64,000 nt of DNA from Paenibacillus sp. Marseille-Q4541 (GTDB taxonomy: Bacteria; Bacillota; Bacilli; Paenibacillales; Paenibacillaceae), in assembly GCF_018310695.1 (NCBI RefSeq), contig NZ_JAGXCY010000022.1:23848-87847 (forward strand), written 5' to 3'. The notes beneath the pieces are model-generated. The model saw only the letters and a list, made by a program, of their open reading frames with translations, made no database searches and was not told the origin of the DNA. Both the position numbers and the translations under genes were made by a program. This document shows positions 17,475-25,469 of the stretch, piece by piece. Every line of letters begins with the position of its first letter. Positions within the stretch are counted from its first letter, which is position 1.

Positions 17475-18365
17475 TTAGTCCAGATCATGGGACGTTCTCT
17501 CATTCCACTTAAATTGAATCAACGTCACGATGAAGATAAAGATTCCAAGAATGATCGACATGGCAGATGCATAACCCAGCTGCAGATCACCGAAAGCTTT
17601 TTGCCAAATATAGAACACCACAGATGCGGATGCATATTCCGGTCCACCGGTAGGCGTCATAATGTTCATTTCCGTAAAGATCTGGAATCCGCCAATCACC
17701 CCTGTTACCACCATGAAGAAAGTTACAGGTTGAACCATCGGCCAAGTAATGTGCCAGAATTTCTGAATCCCATTCGCACCGTCCAATTCTGCTGCTTCAT
17801 AATAAGTTCGAGATACCGACTGGAGCGCAGCGAGATACAGAAGCATGGAATAGCCAAGCCCCTTCCATACCGCCATAATGATAAGAGCAGGTTTTACGGT
17901 ACCTTTGTTTGCGAGCCAGTTCGGACCATCGATGCCAAACAGACCGAGAAACTGATTAACTAATCCGTAATCCCCGTTATAAGCCCACTGCCACAGGATA
18001 GAAATTGCAGCGAGTGAAGAGATTACCGGGATATAATAGATAACCCGAAAGGTCGTCGTCCCTTTGATCCCCCGGTTCAGCGCCATTGCAATCAGCAGCG
18101 CAAGAACCAGCCCGATCGGAATCCCGATCATCATAAAGACGGTATTGAACATCGCTTTATAAAACAATTCGTCAGAAAGAATGTCCCGGTAATTTTCCGT
18201 ACCGATAAACACCATCCCGCCGAGTCCGTCCCATGTCGTAAATGAACCATAAATGGCATACAGGACAGGAAACAATGTGAAAAGGAGCAGTCCCAGGACT
18301 GGGGGAAGTACGTATAGAAGACCATGAATATGTTCCCCACGATAGAGATGCGATTTGGTTTTCAT
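17475..18365 (-). CDS. Sugar ABC transporter permease, MalF/AraP type
   Basis: A 296-residue permease with six predicted membrane segments and the EAA loop YYEAAELDGANGIQKFWHIT. It partners the MalG-type permease encoded 27-36 bases downstream and the binding protein encoded 14 bases upstream. Together they should import arabinan- or xylan-derived oligosaccharides. A GGGGTG site precedes the ATG. Confidence 0.93.
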   Translation of the reverse strand: MKTKSHLYRGEHIHGLLYVLPPVLGLLLFTLFPVLYAIYGSFTTWDGLGGMVFIGTENYRDILSDELFYKAMFNTVFMMIGIPIGLVLALLIAMALNRGIKGTTTFRVIYYIPVISSLAAISILWQWAYNGDYGLVNQFLGLFGIDGPNWLANKGTVKPALIIMAVWKGLGYSMLLYLAALQSVSRTYYEAAELDGANGIQKFWHITWPMVQPVTFFMVVTGVIGGFQIFTEMNIMTPTGGPEYASASVVFYIWQKAFGDLQLGYASAMSIILGIFIFIVTLIQFKWNERTSHDLD

Positions 18366-18379
18366 GTTTCACCCCGTAA

Positions 18380-19729
18380 TTATTTTTTATTGTTTTCTTT
18401 GGCACTTTTCTCTTGCAATAGTGCACGATCTAGCAGTTTTTGCATTTTAGGTTGCTGTTCCTTAACCCATTTTTCCGCTGTAATTTTGCCATCTAGTACA
18501 GGTTGTATATTCGTAAAGAACAGGTCATACCATTCCGAAGTATACGTAAAGTTAGCTGGCAAAGGACCGCCGTAATCATTCACGATATCAAGGAACTCTT
18601 TTTTGTTCGGTGGTTTGAGTGAATCATCAGCTGCCCAATCTTGTGCCATATCGAGCAAGTTCGGGATTTGGATTTTGGCATCCACTAGTGCTTGCTGTCC
18701 TTCACGACTTGCCGTTAAATATGTAACCAGGGCTGCTGCTTCCTCCGGATAGTCCGTTCGACTGGAAACCCCAATCCCCAGTGTTCCGACGAAAGTAGCA
18801 GATTTACCTGTTGAGCCTGCAGGATATGGAATGAGATCATAGTCAAAAGGAAGGCTCTCAAATGTGCTTAAATCCCAAGGTCCGACTGGGAAGAAAGCAA
18901 GTTCTCCTTTTAACCAGCGCTGATACGTATCCAAAGTCTGTGCCTCTTCAATAGAAGGAGTGATGTGATATTTATTTTGCATATCTGCAAAGAACTGCAA
19001 GGCTTCTATAAACTTTGGATCGTCAATGGTCACTTTGGTTTGGGTCTCATCGATCCAGTTCGCTCCGTTGCTCCATACAAACGCTTGCAAAGTCCAGTTT
19101 GCGTTCAGTCCAGTACCAAACTGGTCTGGTTCTCCGTCACCATTCTTATCGATCGTCAGTTGCTGATTCACCTTAACAAATTCATCCCAAGTGTAGGGCT
19201 TATCTTTATCCGGCAGAGGTACACCAGCTTCCTCAAACATCGTTTTGTTATAACCAAGTGAGAATGGTCCAACATCTTTTGGCAGTCCATAAATCGCACC
19301 TTTACCGATGGTCTCGCCATCAAAACGGTAAGTATCTACTCCAAATTTCCAGATGTTATTCAGATCGACGTCATCAGGAATGTAATCCGTTAGATCAAGG
19401 AGCACATTTCCAATGGCGAAGGCCCGTACATCACCCGGCTCAATATAAAACACGTCTGGTTGGCTGTTACCTGCAATTGCTGCTTTCAACTTTGTAGCAT
19501 ACTGGTCACCCGTAGTAACGATAATGTTAACCTTCACATCTGGATAATCTTCTTCAAATTTGCTGACGACTTCACGGTAAGCTGCCTGTTCATCTACGCC
19601 ACCGCGAAACATAAAGGTAAGCTCTTTCTTTCCATCGTTAGCACTATTGCCGATCCCGCATCCCGCGAGAATAGTCGTGCATAACAGGATAAGAACGATT
19701 GTCTTCAGCAGTGCTCTACTCTTATACAT
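18380..19729 (-). CDS. Sugar-binding lipoprotein of CUT1 ABC importer
   Basis: A 449-residue extracellular binding protein with lipobox LAGC (Cys24), followed by the family 1 pattern LTFMFRGGVDEQAAYREVV and later KPYTWDEFV and GIGVSSRTDYPEEAAALV. It captures oligosaccharides for the two permeases that follow. First gene of the operon; GGGGGA lies 9 bases before the ATG. The nearby secreted arabinanase and GH43 enzyme suggest arabino-oligosaccharides (an AraN-like role). Confidence 0.9.
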   Translation of the reverse strand: MYKSRALLKTIVLILLCTTILAGCGIGNSANDGKKELTFMFRGGVDEQAAYREVVSKFEEDYPDVKVNIIVTTGDQYATKLKAAIAGNSQPDVFYIEPGDVRAFAIGNVLLDLTDYIPDDVDLNNIWKFGVDTYRFDGETIGKGAIYGLPKDVGPFSLGYNKTMFEEAGVPLPDKDKPYTWDEFVKVNQQLTIDKNGDGEPDQFGTGLNANWTLQAFVWSNGANWIDETQTKVTIDDPKFIEALQFFADMQNKYHITPSIEEAQTLDTYQRWLKGELAFFPVGPWDLSTFESLPFDYDLIPYPAGSTGKSATFVGTLGIGVSSRTDYPEEAAALVTYLTASREGQQALVDAKIQIPNLLDMAQDWAADDSLKPPNKKEFLDIVNDYGGPLPANFTYTSEWYDLFFTNIQPVLDGKITAEKWVKEQQPKMQKLLDRALLQEKSAKENNKK

Positions 19730-19861
19730 CTCTCCAAATCCCCCTTGTGTGAATTCAAAAATCGCTTTATTGCAAACTTCTCTAAAACGAATGTTGCAGA
19801 GGTCATTTCTTGAGATATAAGGAAGCCGATTCGATTCATGAATTCTTCTTCCCTATATCTT

Positions 19862-19918
19862 AAAAAAGCCTTCTCCCTAAACTTTCTGTAAACGCATACA
19901 TGTTCTAGTGAAGAAGGC
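19862..19918 (-). terminator. Hairpin with T run, terminator or leader attenuator
   Basis: GCCTTCT (19868-19874) and AGAAGGC (19912-19918) form a 7-bp stem with a 37-base loop, followed on the minus strand by TTTTTT (19862-19867). It may end the arabinanase transcript or act in the leader of the importer operon. The loop contains a cre-like motif. Confidence 0.4.
19887..19900. promoter_or_regulatory. cre-like CcpA site upstream of sugar importer operon
   Basis: TGTAAACGCATACA matches the cre consensus TGWAANCGNTNWCA at 13 of 14 positions and lies 158 bases before the binding-protein gene. The rest of the 19730-20089 spacer (360 bases) shows a short TTCAA/TTGAA repeat at 19961-19972 and no clear promoter. 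Confidence 0.55.
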
Positions 19919-20089
19919 ATCCCTCAGCTGACAAATGAAACGGGAAAGCTTGTAACCGGATTCAACATTGAATTTCGCATTGCACTTGGGTTGTTTTTTC
20001 TAATGTAACAAAAAATGGATGACTGTTCAATACTTTTTTAAATCATTTTACATAAACATAAACATTAGACACAAAAAATCCACTCAACC

Positions 20090-21040
20090 TTAGTAAGTCG
20101 GCCATCCGCTAGAATCCCAGTTCAGATCATTAATGAGTAGTTTCGGATTTCCATTGTCATCTGCATCATAAGCATGTCTTGCAATTAAGTTAGTCCCATA
20201 GATGTCCTGTCCTCCGGGTCCTTTCCATTTTGCATTTCCAGAATCGAGCAAGGTTCCCCCGCCGTTCAGCATATCTACACCGTTCTTATCTACAAAAGGC
20301 CCGGTAATATTTTGGGAACGTCCATATACGATTTTGTAGGTACTGTTTACTCCCTGACAGCAGTTATCAACGGAGGCAAAAAGATAATAATATCCGTTTC
20401 GATACACCATGCTCGGACCTTCAATAGCCCCTGAATTCGATGGTCTTGCTGCGATAGAAGTAATACTTCCCGTCGGTTTCATCGTGTTCTTATCAATTTT
20501 CGTCAGCTTAATTCCACTCCAGAAGGAGCCAAACACCAACCAAGGATCACCTGATGCATCAATAACAAGACTCGGATCAATGGCATTATAGTTGTTTGAT
20601 GCAGTGGTTCTCAGGACAAGCCCATCATCTCTCCACTGTCCCGCACCAACACTAGAAGCAGAAGCAAGGCCGATGGCTGACTGGTTGGAACCAAATGAAG
20701 AGATGGAGTAATAAAGCCATACCCTGCCATTATAGAGCTGGATATCCGGTGCCCATACGTCATTCGTGGTCTGATTCGGGACGTACGTCTTCCACCACGA
20801 AGGTGGACTCAGAAAAATCTGCGGCACACGGTACCACTGCGTTCCATTGTCAGACTTTAACACCTGAATTCCCTGTCCAGTAGAGAAGGTATACCAGCTG
20901 TTTCCTTCTTTGATGATACTCGGGTCATGAACGGAGATGTCACCCGTCAAATTCCAGAATGCAGCAAAACTTGGAGCACTCACGGCAAGCATTGACCCTG
21001 CTAATGTACCTGCAATTAACCATTTCTTCCCTTTCTTCAC
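20090..21040 (-). CDS. abnA: Secreted endo-alpha-1,5-L-arabinanase, GH43
   Basis: Cuts arabinan outside the cell. The GTG at 21040 is chosen because AAGGTGGTG lies 6 bases upstream; in-frame ATGs at 21058 and 21145 lie in or beyond that site. The 316-residue product has a signal peptide ending SFA (about residue 26). Catalytic residues fit GH43 arabinanases: base Asp39 in VHDPSI, Asp in AIDPSLV and acid Glu in AIEGPSMVY; WAPDIQ and the C-terminal LNWDSSGWPTY are also family marks. Length matches catalytic-domain-only arabinanases. It lies upstream of the importer operon and divergent from an ArsR-like regulator. Confidence 0.92.
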   Translation of the reverse strand: MKKGKKWLIAGTLAGSMLAVSAPSFAAFWNLTGDISVHDPSIIKEGNSWYTFSTGQGIQVLKSDNGTQWYRVPQIFLSPPSWWKTYVPNQTTNDVWAPDIQLYNGRVWLYYSISSFGSNQSAIGLASASSVGAGQWRDDGLVLRTTASNNYNAIDPSLVIDASGDPWLVFGSFWSGIKLTKIDKNTMKPTGSITSIAARPSNSGAIEGPSMVYRNGYYYLFASVDNCCQGVNSTYKIVYGRSQNITGPFVDKNGVDMLNGGGTLLDSGNAKWKGPGGQDIYGTNLIARHAYDADDNGNPKLLINDLNWDSSGWPTY

Positions 21041-21061
21041 GATACACACCACCTTCATATT

Positions 21062-21074
21062 GGTTGGTCCAACC
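21062..21074. repeat. Inverted repeat just before abnA ribosome binding site
   Basis: GGTTGG and CCAACC flank a single T. In the transcript it would form a small hairpin (5 bp, 3-base loop) directly upstream of the AAGGTGGTG site. It may be an operator or affect translation. Confidence 0.5.
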
Positions 21075-21116
21075 TGTTTGTTTCTTATTAATATAAAACA
21101 GTTTAGACTTACGCAG

Positions 21117-21145
21117 ATTATAAAAGCGTTTTCATTGTTTGACAA
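21117..21145 (-). promoter_or_regulatory. Sigma-A promoter of abnA
   Basis: On the minus strand TTGTCA (21140-21145) and TATAAT (21117-21122) are exactly 17 bp apart, giving a start near 21110 and a leader of about 70 bases. Confidence 0.8.
21121..21134. promoter_or_regulatory. cre-like CcpA site inside the abnA promoter
   Basis: On the minus strand TGAAAACGCTTTTA matches cre consensus TGWAANCGNTNWCA at all but one position. It overlaps the -10 box and the spacer, a position expected to repress initiation when preferred sugars are present. Confidence 0.7.
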
Positions 21146-21182
21146 GGATAATATTTACATTCATTTTTTTATCAAATAAATA

Positions 21183-21236
21183 TTGTTACATCCCTACTCA
21201 TCTATTAAAATATGATAGGGAGTAAAGCATTGTAAC
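21183..21236 (+). promoter_or_regulatory. Promoter and nested inverted repeats for ArsR-like regulator
   Basis: TTGTTA (21183-21188) and TAAAAT (21206-21211) are 17 bp apart and point to the regulator gene. Around them GTTACA (21185-21190) mirrors TGTAAC (21231-21236) and TCCCTA (21191-21196) mirrors TAGGGA (21216-21221). The leader to the ATG is about 200 bases and holds another inverted repeat, AACGAA-TC-TTCGTT, at 21366-21379. Confidence 0.5.
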
Positions 21237-21414
21237 GTTAATCAGCTTCTTGTTGAATAAACCTGTTCCTTTACTTCTTTTCTATCCTAATCTGTTGTAT
21301 GATTCTAATATATTACATTCCAATATCTTTATAGTTATTTCAACTAAACTTCTACACGTAATGAAAACGAATCTTCGTTCTTCTACTTTTTCATTGCCGG
21401 GAAAGGATTTTATT

Positions 21415-22332
21415 ATGATCTACATAAAAGATTTAATGTCAGGAGTGCCCATCTTCAAAGCTCTAAGTTCGGAAGTCCGAATTCAAATTATAGAAATGCT
21501 GTCCAAACATCAAAGTCTCAATCTTAACGATATTGCGACTCGGCTCCAGCTAACGAATGGTGCAGTTACGATGCATATCAAGAAGCTGGAGGAAAGCGGG
21601 CTAATCAATATCAACACTGCTGTAGGTAAACATGGCATCCAGAAGATTTGTTATTTGAATGAAGACAAGCTTATGGTTGATCTTCGAAGTCAGGAAATAC
21701 ATAACCGCTATGAGGTCGAAATTAAAGTTGGTCATTTCAGCAATTACCATGCCGTGCCTACATGTGGTCTCGCTACCAAAGACAGCATAGTTGGTGATTT
21801 TGATGAGCCGCGTTACTTCGCTGACCCTATGCGTATTGACTCAGAGCTCATCTGGTTGTCCGAAGGATTTCTAGAATACCGGATTCCAAACTATCTGAAA
21901 TCAAATGAAACTTTTAGTGAGATTCAATTCTCCATGGAGCTTAGTTCTGAGGCACCTGGTTTTAATAACAACTATCCTTCTGATATTTATTTTTCTGTAA
22001 ATGGAATCGAAATCGGCTGCTGGACAAGTCCTGGTGATTTCGGAGATACAAGAGGAACCTTTAACCCGGATTGGTGGCCACCACATCTGAATCAATACGG
22101 TATGCTCAAGCTGATCCGTATTAATGACGAGGGAAGTTATGTAGATGGATGCCGCATTTCGGATGTTACGCTAAATGATATTGGTCTAGATTACAAGAGT
22201 GACATCCTCCTTCGGATTGCTGTAACGGAAGGGCCAACGAACAAACGGGGACTAACTATCTATGGCCGGAATTTTGGTAATTACAGTCAGGATATTCTCG
22301 CCCGGGTCCTGTATAATGTAAATGAATCATAA
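21415..22332 (+). CDS. ArsR-like regulator with large C-terminal domain
   Basis: A 305-residue protein. Residues about 10-75 form a winged helix of ArsR type (IFKALSSEVRIQIIEMLS, LNDIATRLQLTNGAVTMHIKKLEESGLI). The remaining 220 or so residues form a domain I do not recognise, rich in aromatic and Asn/Asp residues (NPDWWPPHLNQYG). ArsR proteins are normally about 100 residues, so the extra domain probably senses a ligand. Start at 21415 follows AAAGGA by 7 bases. Divergent orientation to abnA suggests it controls the arabinan locus. Confidence 0.8.
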   Translation: MIYIKDLMSGVPIFKALSSEVRIQIIEMLSKHQSLNLNDIATRLQLTNGAVTMHIKKLEESGLININTAVGKHGIQKICYLNEDKLMVDLRSQEIHNRYEVEIKVGHFSNYHAVPTCGLATKDSIVGDFDEPRYFADPMRIDSELIWLSEGFLEYRIPNYLKSNETFSEIQFSMELSSEAPGFNNNYPSDIYFSVNGIEIGCWTSPGDFGDTRGTFNPDWWPPHLNQYGMLKLIRINDEGSYVDGCRISDVTLNDIGLDYKSDILLRIAVTEGPTNKRGLTIYGRNFGNYSQDILARVLYNVNES

Positions 22333-22355
22333 GCACTGACCCATTGCTAACAAAT

Positions 22356-22410
22356 AACGCCTGCTATCTTGTGATGTCTCTTTTGAGAACCGCATGAAAG
22401 CAGGCGTTTT
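22356..22410 (+). terminator. Terminator of the ArsR-like regulator gene
   Basis: AACGCCTGCT (22356-22365) pairs with AGCAGGCGTTTT (22399-22410) across a 33-base loop. The ATG at 22394 lies inside this structure, which argues against it as a start for the following gene. Confidence 0.75.
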
Positions 22411-22449
22411 AGGCTGTGTTCCTCTTCTTATGGAAATACTGGAAATATG

Positions 22450-22458
22450 TGATACAAT
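22450..22458 (+). promoter_or_regulatory. Extended -10 promoter element for the exporter pair
   Basis: TGATACAAT is a TGN-TACAAT extended -10 box; no good -35 is seen. Transcription would start near 22465, downstream of two of the possible ATG starts. Confidence 0.4.
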
Positions 22459-22498
22459 GTGTAATCAAAACCTACCTAAAGAAAGCGAGCGAACGATT

Positions 22499-23278
22499 TT
22501 GGTCAAAGTGGAACCATCGATAGCGACAGAAATCAACAGCATAACGATTGAAATTATCGAGGTGTGTTTACTTGCCGGAAAAATCATGCTCCAGAGCGGC
22601 GCTGAAACCTATCGGGTAGAAGATACCATGATGCGGATTGCGTCCGCGTTCGGGATGCCGAATTCCCATAGCTATGTAACTCCTACAGGAATTATTTTCT
22701 CCTCAGACGGACTAAGTCCAGCCAAGTTAATTCGAATCTCGGAGCGCACAACGGACCTTCATAAAGTGTCTGCTGTAAATAGTGTGTCAAGACAGATTGG
22801 AAATCAGGAGCTGACTCCTTCCGAGGCGCATATTCTCCTGAAAAATATCGAAAGTGAATCTGTTCTATATAATGTTCGAATGCGAATCGCGGCTGCTGCT
22901 CTTGCCAGCGGCTGCTTTACGATTATGTTTCAAGGTGGATGGCATGATTTTTTACCCGCCATTCTTTGCGGAGGAGCAGGGTTTGCAGCGGTGAGCCTAT
23001 TTCAGCGGCTCGTACAAGTTCGTTTCTTTTCAGAGTTCATTGCCTCTTTTATTATTGGATTGTTATCGCTATTCCTCGTCTATGTCGGTGCCGGTAAAGA
23101 ACTGGATAAAATTATTATAGGATCTGTGATGCCTCTTGTTCCAGGTCTCGCCATTACGAATGCAATACGTGATCTGATGGCCGGGCATCTCGTTTCGGGC
23201 TTATCCAAAGGTGCAGATGCTTTCTTAACGGCGTTTGCCATTGGTGCTGGAATTGCAGTTGTGTTTACTCTAATTTAG
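22499..23278 (+). CDS. ThrE-family exporter, large (DUF1212) subunit
   Basis: Membrane protein of the threonine/serine exporter family. N-terminal cytoplasmic region carries VCLLAGKIMLQSGAETYRVED and MPNSHSYVTPTGI, the DUF1212 signature; from about residue 125 there are five or so membrane segments ending with GSVMPLVPGLAITNAIRD and a C-terminal helix. The open frame extends upstream to 22394, but that ATG is within a terminator and the promoter-like box is at 22450, so a TTG at 22499 or an ATG at 22430/22457 is more likely; the choice is uncertain because no strong ribosome binding site is visible. Acts with the next gene. Confidence 0.8.
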   Translation: MVKVEPSIATEINSITIEIIEVCLLAGKIMLQSGAETYRVEDTMMRIASAFGMPNSHSYVTPTGIIFSSDGLSPAKLIRISERTTDLHKVSAVNSVSRQIGNQELTPSEAHILLKNIESESVLYNVRMRIAAAALASGCFTIMFQGGWHDFLPAILCGGAGFAAVSLFQRLVQVRFFSEFIASFIIGLLSLFLVYVGAGKELDKIIIGSVMPLVPGLAITNAIRDLMAGHLVSGLSKGADAFLTAFAIGAGIAVVFTLI

Positions 23279-23339
23279 TCCGCTATATTGATCATTTGCA
23301 AGTAAGTGATGACAAAGGAAAGATGAGGTTCTAAGAAGT

Positions 23340-23774
23340 ATGCTTATTCCTATCATTGAACAGGCGATTACGAGCTTTATTGCCTCTCTCTTGTTCGGCC
23401 TTATATTTAACGCGCCGAAGAATATGTTAATCCCATGTGGCACAGTAGGCATGCTCAGTTGGATTATTTATTTCGTCATGGAGCCCGGATATGAAGCGGT
23501 TTCCGCCACACTTGCAGCGACCGTATTTATTGGGGTTATGAGTCAGTTCTTTGCTAGAAAATACAAGCAACCTGTTATTATTTTCAGTGTGGCAGGCGTT
23601 ATTCCCCTTGTTCCCGGTGGCCTGGCTTACAATGCCATGCGGCATTTTGTACAGAACGATTATACGACTGCCGTAGAACTCGCAGCCAAAGCCCTTATAC
23701 TCGCAGGTACGATTGCCGTGGGACTTGTTCTGTCAGAAGTTCTTAATCAGGCATTTCGTAGAAAAGCAAAATAA
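23340..23774 (+). CDS. ThrE-family exporter, small (DUF3815) subunit
   Basis: A 144-residue membrane protein with four predicted membrane segments and the motif GVIPLVPGGLAYNAMRH, matching the C-terminal half of full-length ThrE exporters. Together with the preceding DUF1212 protein it makes a split exporter for threonine or serine (family knowledge), as is usual in Bacillota. The genes are 61 bases apart and end at a shared terminator. Confidence 0.88.
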   Translation: MLIPIIEQAITSFIASLLFGLIFNAPKNMLIPCGTVGMLSWIIYFVMEPGYEAVSATLAATVFIGVMSQFFARKYKQPVIIFSVAGVIPLVPGGLAYNAMRHFVQNDYTTAVELAAKALILAGTIAVGLVLSEVLNQAFRRKAK

Positions 23775-23816
23775 AAAAACTCGTCTATTCTTACAAAGAA
23801 AGGACGAGTTTTTTTG
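23773..23816. terminator. Bidirectional terminator after exporter pair
   Basis: AAAAAAACTCGTC and GACGAGTTTTTTT form a stem between convergent genes. Confidence 0.85.
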
Positions 23817-23817
23817 T

Positions 23818-24324
23818 TTAGGAACTAAGCTTCTTGCCAAGAACGGCAAGGTCACGCTTCACACCATCGAGCAAGGCAACTTCAGGATAATAACCCCACT
23901 GTTCAAAACCAAACTTTCGCAACAAACGCAAGCTTGGCTCATTATGTCCAAACACAAATCCAAGTACGGTCGTGATCTGAAGACGAGCGCAGTCTTGAAT
24001 GATCTTTTCCATCAATCGGCTCCCTGCTCCAGTACCTCGAAACGCTTCATCCACATAAACACTGACTTCCGCAGTACCGTCATATGCAGGTCTCCCGTAA
24101 AAGGAACTGAGGCTGACCCACCCTGCAATCCGATCATCAATTCTCATTACCCATAATGGACGCTTGTCCGGTGTGTGTTCTTCAAACCACGAGACTCGGC
24201 TCTCTACCGTAACAGGTTCCAAATCAGCCGTAACCATCCGTCCAGCAACCGTAGAGTTGTAAATAGACACAATAGAAGGTAAATCATCAAGCGTAGCATA
24301 ACTAAAAGTTATATTCGGTTCCAT
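23818..24324 (-). CDS. GNAT acetyltransferase, phosphinothricin acetyltransferase-like
   Basis: A 168-residue acetyltransferase with the DLPSIVSIYN start, SWFEEHTPDKRPLWV, and the acetyl-CoA loop VDEAFRGTGAGSRLM followed by GHNEPSLRLLRKFGFEQWG. These fit the Pat/YwnH family, which acetylates small amines such as phosphinothricin or methionine sulfoximine. The ATG at 24324 follows GGGGG by 8 bases; a TTG five codons earlier lies in that site. Actual substrate unknown. Confidence 0.87.
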   Translation of the reverse strand: MEPNITFSYATLDDLPSIVSIYNSTVAGRMVTADLEPVTVESRVSWFEEHTPDKRPLWVMRIDDRIAGWVSLSSFYGRPAYDGTAEVSVYVDEAFRGTGAGSRLMEKIIQDCARLQITTVLGFVFGHNEPSLRLLRKFGFEQWGYYPEVALLDGVKRDLAVLGKKLSS

Positions 24325-24440
24325 CAAAGCAGCCCCCAAGTCCTCATTCTAATTCGGCCAATCTAAATATAATCACTAGATTATCAGAACAACCTGTGAG
24401 CGATCAATACTAAATTGATTGAGGTTCTTAGACCGAATAC

Positions 24441-25304
24441 CTACTTCACCAATTCTTCAGGAAGACCTGTTTGTTCTGCACTCCAGCTCCATAAGAAATT
24501 CGATACACTTTTATCCATAGCATGGGGCTTCAGCTCCTGAATTTCCTGTTGATAAAAGTACTCTCCGGTAATACCGTTTACCTCTGGATGGATTGCCAGA
24601 TAAATCGCAGTTCTTGCTCCTTCCTCCGGCGTTAGGAATGAAGGGATTTTCCGTACTACTGCCATAATAGCCGTACCGAAACCGGTTGTACGATTAATTC
24701 CGATATTCGTACCCACAGCTCCCGGATGCAGCGCATTTACCGTTATATTCGTCCCATCCAGCCGTTCAGCAAGCTCTCTTGTAAACATGATATTCGCCAG
24801 TTTAGATTGGGAATAACTCTTAATAACGTTATACCGCTTCGTTAAATTCGGATCTTCCAGATGGATCTTCCCTGCCTTATAGGCACCCGAAGAAACGTTG
24901 ATCACTCTAGCTTGTGTCGCTGCCTTTAAAGCAGGAATAAGCAATCTAGTAAGTAAATAATGTCCGAGATGATTTACTCCAAGCGTCATTTCAAAACCAT
25001 CCGACGTTTCTTCTCTCTTTAAACAAACTACACCCGCATTATTAATAAGAACATCCAGTTTGGAGTGGGTGTCCATAAATTGTGCGGCAAAATTACGTAT
25101 ACTATGTAAAGAACCAAGATCTAACTTCATTAATTCTATTTGTTTTGATCCAGTAGCAGTGATTGCTTCATCAAGAGCGATACGGCCCCTCTCTTCATTT
25201 CTGCAAGCCATTACAACATGATATCCCTGTAAAGCCAGTTCAATGGAGGTTGCTAGTCCCATTCCAGAATTAGCACCCGTAACAATCGCTATTTTTGTAT
25301 TCAT
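24441..25304 (-). CDS. Short-chain dehydrogenase, retinol dehydrogenase-like
   Basis: A 287-residue NADP-type SDR: TGANSGMGLATS cofactor loop with a following ACRNEERG that favours NADP, VLINNAG, NVSSGAYKAGK and YSQSK catalytic residues, then LHPGAVGTNI. The pattern matches the retinol dehydrogenase/WW-domain oxidoreductase-like branch found in many bacteria with unknown substrates. ATG at 25304 follows AAAGGA by 8 bases. Monocistronic. Confidence 0.88.
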   Translation of the reverse strand: MNTKIAIVTGANSGMGLATSIELALQGYHVVMACRNEERGRIALDEAITATGSKQIELMKLDLGSLHSIRNFAAQFMDTHSKLDVLINNAGVVCLKREETSDGFEMTLGVNHLGHYLLTRLLIPALKAATQARVINVSSGAYKAGKIHLEDPNLTKRYNVIKSYSQSKLANIMFTRELAERLDGTNITVNALHPGAVGTNIGINRTTGFGTAIMAVVRKIPSFLTPEEGARTAIYLAIHPEVNGITGEYFYQQEIQELKPHAMDKSVSNFLWSWSAEQTGLPEELVK

Positions 25305-25388
25305 TCCATTCATCCTTTCGGGTGGAAACAGACATGCCTTCCTTTCATCATACAAGAAATGTACCCCAAAAGAAAATGTTCCCTAAAT

Positions 25389-25422
25389 GAACCCTGCCGG
25401 GTCTACTCCCCTGACAGGGTTC
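25389..25422 (-). terminator. Inverted repeat downstream of sugar dehydrogenase gene
   Basis: GAACCCTG (25389-25396) and CAGGGTTC (25415-25422) flank 18 bases. It sits just after the lipoprotein gene on the minus strand but lacks a clean T run, so a terminator role is only likely. Confidence 0.5.
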
Positions 25423-25469
25423 ATCCATCTCTCGACTGTTCCCACTTAGCCCATTTTGTTATGTTGGTT

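Noticed and set aside
19705..19920. 71-residue open frame before the sugar-binding lipoprotein
   Set aside because: Overlaps the lipoprotein start and a hairpin with a cre-like site; no convincing ribosome binding site or domain.
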